Shown: positions 1 through 8,244 of the stretch, one piece after another | Numbering within the stretch: the stretch's first letter is position 1 | Layout: every line of letters begins with the position of its first letter | From: Rhodospirillaceae bacterium | Lineage (GTDB): Bacteria > Pseudomonadota > Alphaproteobacteria > DSM-16000 > Inquilinaceae | Reading direction: 5' to 3' | DNA length: 27,270 nt | NCBI GenBank assembly: GCA_020425485.1 | Contig: JAGQRL010000026.1 | Coordinates: 1-27,270, forward strand | Notes under the pieces: generated by a model | What the model was told of the DNA's origin: nothing | What the model saw: the letters and a program-made list of their open reading frames with translations, nothing else | The model's database searches: none | Translations under genes and position numbers: made by a program

Positions 1-45
1 CGTCTTCAGGTGATGGGCGAGCAGGATCTGCGGCGCGTCGCTCAT
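1..45 (-). CDS. istB: IS21-family istB, 5' start only (runs off window)
   Basis: The first codons of an IstB transposition helper ATPase are read leftwards from an ATG at 43-45: MSDAPQILLAHHLKT, which resembles the usual IstB N-terminus. The start overlaps the istA stop as ATGA, the typical translational coupling of IS21 operons. The gene continues beyond the window edge, so its integrity cannot be judged. Confidence 0.7.
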   Translation of the reverse strand, partial: MSDAPQILLAHHLKT

Positions 46-290
46 GCCGCATCGCCCGACACCAAGCACATGTAGCTGGCCGCCGAGGTGGTCGCGACGG
101 TGGCGCGCGGCAGATAGGGATAGACGTCGAGGTCCAGCTTCGGCGGCCGCTTCTCGACTTGGCACAAGGCCAGGTGCTTGACGGCGTCGAAGCCGACGGC
201 GCCCAGCTGCAGTGCCCGCTTCACGGCGGCATGCAGGTCGTCGAGGCCGAAGGTCTCCAGCAGGCGCAGGACCTGGACGTATTCGCGCCG
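42..290 (-). pseudogene. istA: IS21-family istA transposase, C-terminal fragment
   Basis: About 80 residues read leftwards match the C-terminal tail of IS21 IstA transposases: REYVQVLRLLETFGLDDLHA, then AVKHLALCQVEKRPP and DLDVYPYLPRATVATTSA. The whole catalytic part is missing. At about 290 the frame runs straight into an IS21 terminal sequence (289-322), so nearly all of istA was deleted between the element's left tip and its last codons. The open frame continues upstream to 410 only because it reads into the neighbouring IS481 gene; that extension is spurious. The downstream istB start is intact as far as it can be seen. Confidence 0.75.
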
Positions 291-322
291 CCCCGTGGCC
301 GGATATTCAACCGCCGTTGACA
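289..322 (-). repeat. IS21 left terminal repeat (tip at 322)
   Basis: Read leftwards from 322 this begins TGTCAACGGCGGTTGAATAT. An inverted copy with one mismatch lies at 1557-1590, and a related tip occurs at 24253. The copies at 289 and 1557 share 36 bases in total (289-324 and 1555-1590). The third copy lies about 120 bases upstream of an istA start, which identifies these as IS21-type left ends. Confidence 0.65.
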
Positions 323-1362
323 CCACGAAAGACAAGGTAGCACGCCGCAAGCTGTCGATGCTGCAACTGGCCCAGGAGCTGAACAACGTTTCCAAGGCCT
401 GTGCGATCATGGGCTACTCGCGCCAGCAGTTCTACGAGATCCGCCGCAACTTCCAGACCTATGGTGCGGAGGGGCTGATCGACCGCCTGCCCGGCCCGCG
501 GGGGCCGCATCCCAACCGGGTGCCGGCCGAGATCGAGGTGGCGGTGTTGGACCACGCGCTGGCCCATCCCTGCCACGGCCAGCTGCGGGTCGAACAGGAA
601 CTGCGGCTGCAGGGGCTGCAGGTGTCGGCCGGCGGCATCCGCGGTGTGTGGATGCGCCATGGCCTGTTGACAAAGCACGACCGGCTGCTGCGCCTGGAGC
701 AAGCCACCGACGAGCAGGTCCAACTGCTGGAGCGCTTCTCGCCGGAGTTCCGCGAACGCCATATCGAAGCGCCGCACACCGGCAGCCTGGTCGCCGTCGA
801 CACCTTCTTCGTCGGCGTCCTGAAGGGGGGTCGGCAAAGCCTATCTGCAGAGCGCCATCGACTGCCATTCACGGCGCGGCTGGGCACGGCTCTACACCTC
901 CAAGCTGCCGATCACCGCCGTCCACCTGATGAACGAGGACGTGTTGCCGGCCTTCGAGGCAGCCGACACCCGGCTGGAGACCTGCTGTCCGACAATGGCC
1001 GGGAGTTCTGCGGCAGACCGGACCGCCACCCGTACGAGCTGTTCCTGCAGCTGGAAGGCATCGAGCACAGCACCACCAAGGTCAGGCGGCCGCAATCCAA
1101 CGGCATCGTCGAGCGCTTCCACCGCACCCTGCTGGACGAGCACTTCCGCGTCGAAGGCCGACGCACCTGGTTCGAAACCGTCGAGGAGATGCAGGCCGCC
1201 TTGGATGCCTGGCTGGTCGTCTACAACGAGAAGCGCCCCCACCATGGACGCGGCATGCGGGGCCGGACACCGGCAAGGGCTTTCCTCGATGGGCGCCCGA
1301 TACCCACTACAACAAAGGAGACCAAAGCCCCATCACTTGAGACCGATAAAGCCGCCGCCTGA
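323..1362 (+). pseudogene. IS481-family transposase, 5'-truncated, two compensating frameshifts
   Basis: This is a DDE transposase of the IS481 family. The N-terminal helix-turn-helix (CAIMGYSRQQFYEIRRNFQT) is followed by the rve core. The first catalytic Asp is in VAVDTFF (about 799), the second in LLSDNGREFCG (about 991) and the Glu in NGIVERFHRTLL (about 1110). A run of six G at 825-830 has one base too many, and one base is missing at about 982. Between them roughly 50 codons are read in the wrong frame; the correct frame there would give residues such as VGKAYLQSAIDCHSRRGWAR. The original start codon appears lost, because an IS21 tip ends at 322 just before codons for TKDKVARRKLS. The first in-frame ATG is at 358. 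The product is almost certainly inactive unless the shifts are sequencing errors. Confidence 0.8.
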
Positions 1363-1408
1363 CCCTCAAACCCGGAGCGGCACTGTCAGATGATTGCCCT
1401 CGCTGTAC

Positions 1409-1537
1409 AACCACGGCGTGGAAGATATCCTGCTGGCCATCGTCGATGGCCAGCAGGGCTTTCCCGAGGCCATCCAGGCGGTCTTTCCCGACACCACGGT
1501 GCAGACCTGCATCGTCCGCCTTTTGCGCCACAGTCTC
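1409..1537 (+). pseudogene. IS256-family transposase internal fragment
   Basis: About 43 residues match the centre of IS256 (mutator-type) transposases: NHGVEDILLAIVDGQQGFPE followed by AVFPDTTVQTCIVRLLRHSL. The Asp in IVDG corresponds to the second catalytic Asp of the family. Nothing of the rest of the gene is present. It begins just after what looks like the IS481 right end (about 1386-1405) and is cut at 1555 by an IS21 tip, so it is a relic of an older insertion. Confidence 0.75.
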
Positions 1538-1556
1538 GGCTTCTGCAGCTGGAAGG

Positions 1557-1590
1557 TGTCAACGGTGGTTGAATATCCGGCCACGGGGCG
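1557..1590 (+). repeat. IS21 left terminal repeat (tip at 1557)
   Basis: This begins TGTCAACGGTGGTTGAATAT and is the inverted partner of 289-322, with one mismatch over 36 bases. It stops at the same base (after CGGGGCG) as the left copy and continues directly into an IS3 orfA fragment. No IS21 coding sequence follows. Confidence 0.6.
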
Positions 1591-1703
1591 ATGGACAGGA
1601 TCGCCGCCCAGCGAGAGGAGTGCTCATCTTCATGGTCCAGCACCAGCCGAACCGCCCGCTCACGCACCTCTGGCGAAAACCTATTCGTCGTCTTGTTCGT
1701 CAA
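1591..1703 (-). pseudogene. IS3-family orfA, N-terminal fragment
   Basis: Read leftwards from a TTG at 1701-1703, the first ~38 residues are an IS3 OrfA N-terminus: TNKTTNRFSPEVRERAVRLV then LDHEDEHSSRWAAILSIA. The helix-turn-helix is cut off at 1591 by the IS21 tip. Upstream, TGAACCGCCCCGGTTTTGTC (read leftwards from about 1757) looks like the IS3 element's own end, so only the extreme left end of this IS3 remains. Confidence 0.75.
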
Positions 1704-1800
1704 AACCCCATCTTCTCAGGAGTTGGGGCCTCCGACAAAACCGGGGCGGTTCAGACCGCGTGATGGAGATCTGGGAGCAGGTGCTACGTGAGAGCCAATA

Positions 1801-1950
1801 CTAGATAGAAGCACAACAGAGCGCATCGTTGGTTTCGCCGTATGCGACTAAGCCATCACCAGGCGTGACCCTCCGTCCATGAAGCTCCAGCTTCAACCGT
1901 GGAGGAGGGTGAAAATGGCCGTAGTTGCCGCCTAGCGGTTTCCGCGGCCG
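1801..1950 (-). pseudogene. Second IS1380-like transposase N-terminal fragment
   Basis: Read leftwards, the frame ending at 1801 contains PPRLKLELHGRRVTPGDGLV then AYGETNDALC. This resembles the N-terminus of IS1380 transposases and also the start of the neighbouring gene (VKLEFHGLKVTSDGGLL). It is fused to the cut end of that gene at about 1950, in a different frame. It is a relic of a second, diverged IS1380 copy. The match is short, so the call is moderate. Confidence 0.5.
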
Positions 1951-2899
1951 TTGAATACAGCTCGCCCGGATGCCATTCGACCTTCGCCACAACAAGCCGC
2001 GCCGTGCTCCAGCTTGCGGCCCGGTAGCTGAAGCTGGCGAAGTGCCGTCGGACTTCCTGTGGTGGGCGGCCCCTCGGACGGCGCAACAGGTGGCCAATGC
2101 GGTCCTGGAGCACCTGGTTCCTCGGCAGTCGGATCGCGTAGCCGAAGCCCTCAGCTTCCAGGTAGTCGTAGATGGCCGGTGAGGCGAAGGCCGCGTCGCC
2201 ACGAAAGTACCGGCGCATCGTCCGGCCCCGATACCGCGAAACCACGGGATCAAGCACATCGCGCCAACCGTCGGCGCTGTGGACATTGCCAGAGCGCAGC
2301 GCACAGCGCTCCAGGTCGCCGAACTGGTTGAACACGAACAGTGGGTGATAACAGGTGCACCCGAAATGACCGTTGTAGGCCGAGCCTTCCTGATCCCCAT
2401 GGGTCGGGCTGACGGAGCTGTCCATGTCGAGCACGATAGACTTCGGTGGCTTGCGACCATGAACCCGGTCGATCCAGGTTCCTGGAACTTCGGCCAACGC
2501 AGCGAGATTGGCGTCGTCGGCAAGCCATTGCGTCTCGAACCGGCCCATCTGGCTCGATGAGGCCGCGCCGCGATCCGTGGCCTTGCCGCCGACGATCCAG
2601 CGCATCGCCGGATCATTGGACAGGCGGTCTGCATCGTTAGAGTCTTCATACCCGGCCAGGCGACCAGAGACGGACTGGCGGAGCATTCCGACATGGACGT
2701 GCCAACCGTTCTTCCCGCGCCGACCATCCTGCAACAATTCGGCAGCCGCCGTCGTCAGGCCCAGCACTTCATCGAGTTCCCGATTGGTGAGCAGCCCGCC
2801 GTCCGACGTGACCTTCAAGCCATGGAACTCCAGCTTCACGCGGCGGTCGAAATCGACCCGAAGAGACTCCGTTGTCGCTTCACCCATCGGGTACGCCAT
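1950..2899 (-). pseudogene. IS1380-family transposase, C-terminally truncated
   Basis: This DDE transposase of the IS1380 family starts at the ATG at 2897-2899 (MAYPMGEATTESLRVDFDRR). Family features include VTSDGGLLTNRELDEVLGLT near residue 32, the first catalytic Asp region IVLDMDSSVSPTHGDQEGSA, and YFRGDAAFASPAIYDYLEAE with the second Asp. After about 315 residues, at VEWHPGELY, the sequence diverges into unrelated codons, whereas the family normally reaches about 450 residues with the catalytic Glu beyond this point. The open frame continues to 1856, but its last ~30 residues are not transposase. The element's outer end probably lies near 2960-3000. Confidence 0.8.
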
Positions 2900-3417
2900 G
2901 AAACCCGCACTCCGAGCGCCGTAACATCATGAAATCAAATCATGAATCGGTAACGACCGGCCTGCAACACCGATCTCACATGGGCAATGCGGGTTGAATC
3001 TAGTCGCCGGGAGCCGCAGGAGGAATCTGGCATATCGCCGGAGACGTAGCCTCGTGTCCGTTCCTGAGCTGCCCTGCGCGTGGGGTGCGAGTTCGCCGAG
3101 GGCATGTCGTCCTACAGCATCTGCTGCTTCGATCTGGAGTCGGCGCCCGGCGGGCGGCCCTGCCTTGTCGACTAAGACGTCGCCGAGTTCGTGTTAATGG
3201 ATGGGGGTGATATCCCCGCAGTGCTGGCGGCAGGGCGGTTCAAACTCAACGCCGTCCCGGTGTTGGTTGACCGATTCGTTTGCATCTGTATAGTTGCCCC
3301 CGGGCGGCCAGGACTACTTGGCATTGTGCGAGCCTCTCATGCAGTGGGATCCTAATCCTTAGCAATTCTGTTCGCCAACCATCCGTCGGAACCGTAGACG
3401 GCGGCACGGTGGACTCC
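2900..3417. other. Gene-free stretch between IS1380 and the first glycan gene
   Basis: The first ~100 bases probably hold the IS1380 terminus, including a short direct repeat ATCATGAA at about 2928-2945. From 3100 to 3290 a reading frame beginning MSSYSICCFDLESAPGGRP is stopped by TAA at about 3173 and then continues with DVAEFVLMDGGDIPAVLAAG. It may be a decayed gene, but I recognise no family. No convincing promoter or RNA is visible. Confidence 0.4.
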
Positions 3418-4515
3418 ATGAGGATCGCGATTGCCATTAAGGGGCTTGGGGTGGCCGGGGGCGTTGCGGAAATCGTGTTTGTGGAGATTGCCAGCGGTTT
3501 GGCGGCGCGCGGCCATGCGGTTTCGGCAATCTCCTACGATTGGCCGGAGCAGGTCTCCTTCTATCCTTTGGCGCCTGCGGTCGACTGGGTCAGGCTCGGG
3601 GTCGGGCGAACCTACAAGCCGGCGCGCTTACTGGAGTCGGCCTCTCGTATCGGCGCGCTGCGCCGCACGGTGCAGCAGCTCACGCTGGACATCGTGATGG
3701 GCTTCATGCACTCCATGTTCATTCCGCTGGGCCTGGCGTTGGTGGGCCTGCGGGTCCCGATGATCGCCAGCGAACACATTGGGCTGACCCACTTCAGCAG
3801 GCGCCCGCTGCAGCGGGGGCTAATGCGGCTGAGTCCGCTTCTGGTGCGGCGCATCACGGTGGTGACCGACCAGATTCGCGCTGAGTTCCCGCCGTCCTTG
3901 CGCAAGCGAATGGTGGTGATTCCCAACCCGGTCTCGCAGCCTGCAACGCCGCTGGCGGACACCATCGGTTCCGAGCTCCCGCGCAAAATGCTGCTTTCGG
4001 TCGGCCTGTTTGGAGAGCAGAGAGATTTCCCACCCCTGATCCGCGCCTTCGCATCGATCGCCGGGGCGGTTCCCGACTGGTACCTACGCATCGTCGGTGA
4101 CGGAGATCTTCGACCTCACCTTGAGGAGTTGGTGGCGCAGTCACAGCTGACCGATCGGGTCGTCCTGCCTGGGGCGACGAAGAATATCGGGGCACAATAC
4201 GCCGCTGCGCAGCTCTTCGTCCTGCCTTCGAGCTACGAGAGCCTAGGGCTGGTTCTCATCGAGGCCCTGGCTCACGGCCTGCCGGCGGTCGGCTTCGCCG
4301 ACTGTCTTGGCGTCAATTTGCTGATCCGTCCCGGATGGAATGGCGTGCTGGTAAGCGGGCCGGACCGCGTGGTGGCGCTCGGCGAAGCGCTCTTGTCCCT
4401 GATGGTGGACGGACGGCGCGCGGCGCTGATACCTGCGGAGCCTAAGATCCCACCCGAATTCGGCTGCGTTCAGGCGCTCGACCAGTGGGAGGACCTGTTG
4501 GCGTGCTGCACCTGA
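3418..4515 (+). CDS. GT4-family glycosyltransferase (GT-B fold)
   Basis: The product transfers a sugar from a nucleotide donor to a growing lipid-linked glycan at the cytoplasmic face of the inner membrane. It is about 365 residues, starting MRIAIAIKGLGVAGGVAEIV; the glycine-rich N-terminal loop is typical of AmsD/PglJ-like GT4 enzymes, and this ATG is chosen because the homologous sequence begins here although the frame is open further up. The C-terminal nucleotide-binding half has SVGLFGEQRDFPPLI (about 196), the GDGDLRPHLE stretch (about 225) and the E-x7-E motif SYESLGLVLIEALAHGLP (about 271-288). The gene ends 68 bases before a reductase/epimerase gene on the same strand. It is intact, but the pair is isolated by insertion sequences on both sides. 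Donor and acceptor cannot be told from sequence. Confidence 0.85.
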   Translation: MRIAIAIKGLGVAGGVAEIVFVEIASGLAARGHAVSAISYDWPEQVSFYPLAPAVDWVRLGVGRTYKPARLLESASRIGALRRTVQQLTLDIVMGFMHSMFIPLGLALVGLRVPMIASEHIGLTHFSRRPLQRGLMRLSPLLVRRITVVTDQIRAEFPPSLRKRMVVIPNPVSQPATPLADTIGSELPRKMLLSVGLFGEQRDFPPLIRAFASIAGAVPDWYLRIVGDGDLRPHLEELVAQSQLTDRVVLPGATKNIGAQYAAAQLFVLPSSYESLGLVLIEALAHGLPAVGFADCLGVNLLIRPGWNGVLVSGPDRVVALGEALLSLMVDGRRAALIPAEPKIPPEFGCVQALDQWEDLLACCT

Positions 4516-4583
4516 TCGGCGGTATGGGTCGGCACCGCTTCCGTAAAAATAGAGAATCTTGGCGCCGGTTGAAGGGGCGGCAG

Positions 4584-5576
4584 ATGGCCACTATTCTTGT
4601 CACCGGGGCCGGCGGTTTCATCGGCAGGGCCTTAGTGCCCGAACTTGCAGCGCGCGGCGACCGGGTTGTTGCCGTGCAACGATCGGGAGGCCGACCTGCA
4701 CCGCCCGGCACGGCCGACGCGCTGACCCTACCGGCCGACCGCCCGCCCGACTGGGAGCGACTGCTGGAGGGCGCGCACAAGCTGGTGCATCTGGCCGCCA
4801 AGGTCCACGCGCCGGGCCGCCCCGCCCCCGAACGCACTGCGGGGTTCCGTACCGGCAATCTGGACCTGTCGGCAGCGTTGGCTGAAGCGGCGGCGCGGGT
4901 GGGCCTCGAGCGCTTCGTCCATCTCAGCACCTTCGCGCTGGTGCCCCTGTTGGGCCGGCTGGAGGCGGGCGAGATCGACGAGGCGGCGGCCTGGCGCCTC
5001 CATCCCTACGAGATGAGCAAGATCGCGGCCGAGCGGGCGCTGCGGGAGATTTCTCTGCGCACCGGCCTGCCGCTGGTCGTGCTGCGCCCACCCTTGGTCT
5101 ACGGGCCGGGGGCCGTCGCCAATATGGAGCGGCTGGTGCGGGTGGTGCAGCGGGGGGTGCCGTTACCCTTCGGCGCCGTGCGGAACCGGCGCAGTCTGAT
5201 CCACGTCGGCAACCTAGCTTCTGCGGTGTTGGCGGCGCTGGACCATCCGGCCGCCCCCGGCGAGGTCTTCGAGGTCTCCGATGGCGAGGATCTGTCGACG
5301 CCCGAGCTGATCCGGCGGATTGCCGCTGCACTCAGCCAGCGGGAGCCACCTATGGTTCCCGTGCCGCCGGGGCTGCTCGCCCTGCTGCTGCGGTTGGCGG
5401 GACGCAGGGACTGGGTGCCGCGCCTACTGGGCGATGCTTGGCTCGACCCGACGCCAATCCGCCAAGCACTGGGCTGGGTTCCGCCGGTGAGCGTGGCAGA
5501 GGGGTTGGCGACGCTAGCGCAGGCTGAACAGTCCGCCCCCACCACTGAGGGGCAGGGAGGCACCGGAGACTCGTGA
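4584..5576 (+). CDS. NAD(P)-dependent sugar-nucleotide reductase/epimerase, WbpV/WreQ-like SDR
   Basis: This is an extended short-chain dehydrogenase of 330 residues. The Rossmann motif TGAGGFIG sits at about residues 7-14, HLAAKVH at about 70, the active-site Ser in HLSTFA at about 113, and the catalytic pair Tyr142/Lys146 in YEMSK. The C-terminal signature RNRRSLIHVGNLASAVLAAL followed by VSDGEDLSTPELIRRIA is characteristic of WbpV/WreQ-type enzymes, which reduce UDP-4-keto-QuiNAc to UDP-QuiNAc or act as 4-epimerases. The ATG at 4584 is preceded by a GA-rich ribosome site (GAAGGGGCGG). In relatives this gene is often followed by a WbpL-type initiating transferase; here an IS3 element begins about 110 bases downstream and no such gene is present. 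Whether it is a reductase or an epimerase is inferred. Confidence 0.8.
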   Translation: MATILVTGAGGFIGRALVPELAARGDRVVAVQRSGGRPAPPGTADALTLPADRPPDWERLLEGAHKLVHLAAKVHAPGRPAPERTAGFRTGNLDLSAALAEAAARVGLERFVHLSTFALVPLLGRLEAGEIDEAAAWRLHPYEMSKIAAERALREISLRTGLPLVVLRPPLVYGPGAVANMERLVRVVQRGVPLPFGAVRNRRSLIHVGNLASAVLAALDHPAAPGEVFEVSDGEDLSTPELIRRIAAALSQREPPMVPVPPGLLALLLRLAGRRDWVPRLLGDAWLDPTPIRQALGWVPPVSVAEGLATLAQAEQSAPTTEGQGGTGDS

Positions 5577-5715
5577 AGGCATTCCCTGGGCACCAGCGGC
5601 TAGCATGATGGGCACGACCTCGTCGCGCCGGCACCGGGCGGCCGGCGCATCACCGCTCAGACGCACCACGCTCGACATGTCAGACCCTGATCTTGCCCTG
5701 AAAAAGTGGACGGTT

Positions 5716-6576
5716 TCAGGCAGCCATGCGCTCCATGTCTGCCGGTGATCGATATCCGATGGCGGAATGGATCCGCCGTGAGTTGTAGAAGCCCTCAATG
5801 TATCCGAACAGGTCCCTGCGGGCCTCGTCGCGGGTGGCATAGACCCGGTGATGGACGCGTTCGACCTTGAGGGTGTGGAAGAAACTCTCCATGGGCGCGT
5901 TGTCCAGGCAGTTGCCCTTACGGCTCATCGACGGAATAATTTGCGCATCTGCAAGGGCTTGGCGATAGACATCGGCTGCGTATTGGACGCTCCTGTCACT
6001 ATGATGGATCAGCCCGGGATGCGGCCTCTGGCGCTGGATGGCCATCTGCAGGGCGTCCAGGGCGATATCGGCGCGCAAGGTCTCGCGCATGCTCCAGCCG
6101 ACGACTTTGCGCGTGTGCACGTCGATCAGTGCGGCCAGGAACAGCCAGCCTTCTCCTGTCGGAATATTGGTTAGGTCGGCAAGCCAGACCTGGTTCGGCG
6201 CAGTAGCGACGAAAGCTCTCCGCAGCCTGTCGGGGGCAATCGGATGTCCGTGACGGCTGTCGGTCGTGAGCTCTCGCCGGGGCAGTGCGGCCAGCCCCCG
6301 CAGCCCGTCCAGGCGCATCAGCCGGGCGATCCGGTTCCGCCCGACCCGCCGGCCGGCAGATCGCAATGCGGCATGGATGCGCTGGGAGCCATAGCATCCG
6401 CCGCTGTCGGCATGGGCACGGCGAATGTCCGACAGAAGGGCGTGGTTCTCGGCACTCCGCGGGCTCTCCGGCCGCCTGCGCCACGCGTAGTAGCCGCTGG
6501 CGGACAGGCCGAGGACCGCACACACCGTGCGCACGGGCCAGAGGTGACGATGCTCATCCGCGAAGCCGAAGGTCAT
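5716..6576 (-). CDS. IS3-family transposase OrfB
   Basis: This is the catalytic subunit of an IS3 element, 286 residues starting MTFGFADEHRHLWPVRTVCA at the ATG 6574-6576. An HTH_21-like segment precedes the rve core, with catalytic Asp in VWLADLTNIPT, Asp in HHSDRSVQYAA and Glu in LDNAPMESFFHTLK. The residue after DR is Ser rather than the usual Gly. The start overlaps the orfA stop as ATGA. In IS3 elements the active enzyme is normally an OrfA-OrfB frameshift fusion, which cannot be made here because orfA is split by IS110. OrfB itself looks intact; the frame is open upstream only through IS110 sequence. Confidence 0.85.
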   Translation of the reverse strand: MTFGFADEHRHLWPVRTVCAVLGLSASGYYAWRRRPESPRSAENHALLSDIRRAHADSGGCYGSQRIHAALRSAGRRVGRNRIARLMRLDGLRGLAALPRRELTTDSRHGHPIAPDRLRRAFVATAPNQVWLADLTNIPTGEGWLFLAALIDVHTRKVVGWSMRETLRADIALDALQMAIQRQRPHPGLIHHSDRSVQYAADVYRQALADAQIIPSMSRKGNCLDNAPMESFFHTLKVERVHHRVYATRDEARRDLFGYIEGFYNSRRIHSAIGYRSPADMERMAA

Positions 6577-6608
6577 CGGTTGGCCGTTCCGAAGATGAGC
6601 GCTGCTTT
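6573..6608 (-). pseudogene. IS3 orfA, 3' fragment
   Basis: Read leftwards, 36 bases encode KAALIFGTANR followed by TGA, the last residues of OrfA. They continue exactly in frame from the orfA part at 7963-8244 once the IS110 element between them is removed. Confidence 0.75.
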
Positions 6609-7962
6609 TATGGGATGGCCCGCCCCTCATCATCCGGCTCCATGGTGGCGTCGGACCCTGGAGGAGAGGACCGATGACCAAAACCGCCATTGCCGTGCTT
6701 GGGATCGACCTGGGCAAGAACACCTGCAGCCTTGCCGGATTGGACAGCACTGGCGCGGTCGTGATGCGCAAACGCATGACATGCGACGGCGTGATCGCGT
6801 TTGCCACGTCGCTTCCACGCTGCATCGTTGCCATGGAAGCATGCTGCGGAGCGCACTTTCTCGGTCGAACCCTCGCCGGGCAAGGTCATACGATCCGCCT
6901 GATGTCACCGGAATACGTCCAACCCTACGTGAAAGCGCAGAAGACCGACGACCGGGACGCAGAGGCGATCGCGGAAGCGGCGACGCGACCGACCATGCGG
7001 TTCGTCTCACTCAAGAGCGAGGCGCAACTCGATCTCCAGACGCTCCATCGGGGACGCGACCGGCTGGTCCAGGCACGCACGGCGCTGACCAATCAGCTCC
7101 GCGCTGTTTTGCTGGAACGCGGTGTGGTTCTGCCCAAAGGACGTACAGCCCTGATGCGCCGGCTGGACGCGATGATGGCCGGAGATGTGGCACTCAGCGC
7201 CCGGACCGGTGAGTTGGTGAAGGACTTGCGTGGGGAATGGGCTGACCTCGACCGCCGGATAAAGGCCTACGATGACGAGTTCGCCGCGATAACCCGCCAG
7301 GACCCTCAGGCCAGACGCCTTGCCACGATCCCCGGGATCGGCGTGATCAATGCCTCGGCATTGTTGGCGGCGGTCGGCGATACCAGCGCCTTTGCAAAAG
7401 GGCGTGATCTGGCTTGCTGGCTCGGGCTGACACCACGCTAGCATTCGACCGGCGGCAGAACCAGGCTGCTTGGCATCAGCAAGCGGGGCAACCGGTACCT
7501 GCGCAAGCAACTCATCCATGGGGCCCGTGCTGCACTACCCCATCTGGCGGCCAGGCCGACCCAGCTGGGCGCCTGGTTGACGGCGTTGCTTGCCCGATCG
7601 CATCCCAATGTCGTGGTGGTCGCACTGGCAGCCAAGCTGGCGCGTATCGCCTGGGCGGTGCTCAGTTACGACAGGACCTTCGATCAGGACGCCCTCGTGG
7701 CCGTCTGATCGTCCCCATCAGCGGTTGGCGGCAAACACCGCCAGCGGCTCACGACGTCTGCGTACGGTGAAGAGGAGAAGGCACAATGGTCGACCCGGCA
7801 TCCCGGAAGCCTGGTCTTAAATGCGGCGCTCGACGCCGGCGCTTTATGAGGACTGGAATGCGCGGATATCCATCTTGGTCAGGGCTCGCCCTGAGACCGG
7901 ATACGTTGATGCAGACCACACGGCCATCCCACATCACCCTTGCAGACGGGGCGGGCCATATG
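6609..7962 (+). mobile_element. IS110-family (IS1111-type) insertion sequence
   Basis: This 1.35-kb element is inserted in IS3 orfA. Subterminal 12-bp inverted repeats ATGGCCCGCCCC lie at 6615-6626 and, reversed, at 7948-7959, a few bases inside each end; such subterminal repeats mark the IS1111 subgroup. There is no appreciable target duplication, as is usual for the family: the IS3 reading frame is restored by removing the element with at most one extra A. The transposase lies at 6674-7708. The 250 bases after it carry no gene, and in IS1111-type elements such flanking non-coding DNA may encode a guide RNA. Confidence 0.8.
6674..7708 (+). pseudogene. IS110-family transposase with internal amber stop
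   Basis: The DEDD-type N-terminal domain (DEDD_Tnp_IS110) is intact: Asp in VLGIDLGKNTCSL, Glu in VAMEACCGAHFLG, and the Asp pair in KTDDRDAEAIAEAA. A coiled region follows, then the Transposase_20 domain (RLATIPGIGVINASALLAAV and CWLGLTPR). At 7439-7441 a TAG replaces the Gln codon expected after GLTPR. The same frame continues with HSTGGRTRLLGISKRGNRYL to a TGA at 7706-7708, giving a 344-residue original protein. The truncated 255-residue product lacks the C-terminal segment that carries the catalytic serine, so the element is probably dead in the absence of suppression. Confidence 0.85.
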
Positions 7963-8244
7963 TTTTAGGATGTCGCGCTCAGTCTGCGCCTTTTGCAGCT
8001 CGCGTTTCAGCCGGGCATTCTCCGCTGCCAGATCCGCCGGAGACGGCCCCGGCCCTTGCGTGATGGGGCGCCGGCCCGGGGCCGTTCCGGCGTGGCGGTC
8101 CTTGCGCACCCAACGCCGCAGCACCGTGACATGAACGCCCAGTTCGTCGGCAACCGCCTGCATGCCAAGCCCGCTGGTCACCGCACGATCGACCGCTTGG
8201 CGTTTGAACGCCCCAGGAAAAATCCGTCGCTTCTGCTGGGACAA
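7963..8244 (-). pseudogene. IS3 orfA, 5' fragment (94 codons)
   Basis: This is the DNA-binding subunit of the IS3 element. It most likely starts at a TTG (8242-8244) behind a GAGAGGAG ribosome site and reads LSQQKRRIFPGAFKRQAVDR. The helix-turn-helix (GMQAVADELGVHVTVLRRWV) and the leucine-zipper tail (ENARLKRELQKAQTERDILK) are both present. The IS110 insertion interrupts it after codon 94; the remaining 11 codons are at 6573-6608. Confidence 0.8.

Noticed and set aside
178..357. An upstream start for the IS481 transposase
   Set aside because: These codons are antisense to the IS21 istA fragment and its terminal repeat; homology to IS481 begins only at about 325.
5577..5687. A leftward frame MSSVVRLSGDAPAARCRRDE between the reductase gene and the IS3 end
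   Set aside because: It is vaguely like small IS regulatory proteins but too short, and most of it overlaps or abuts other features; no family could be supported.
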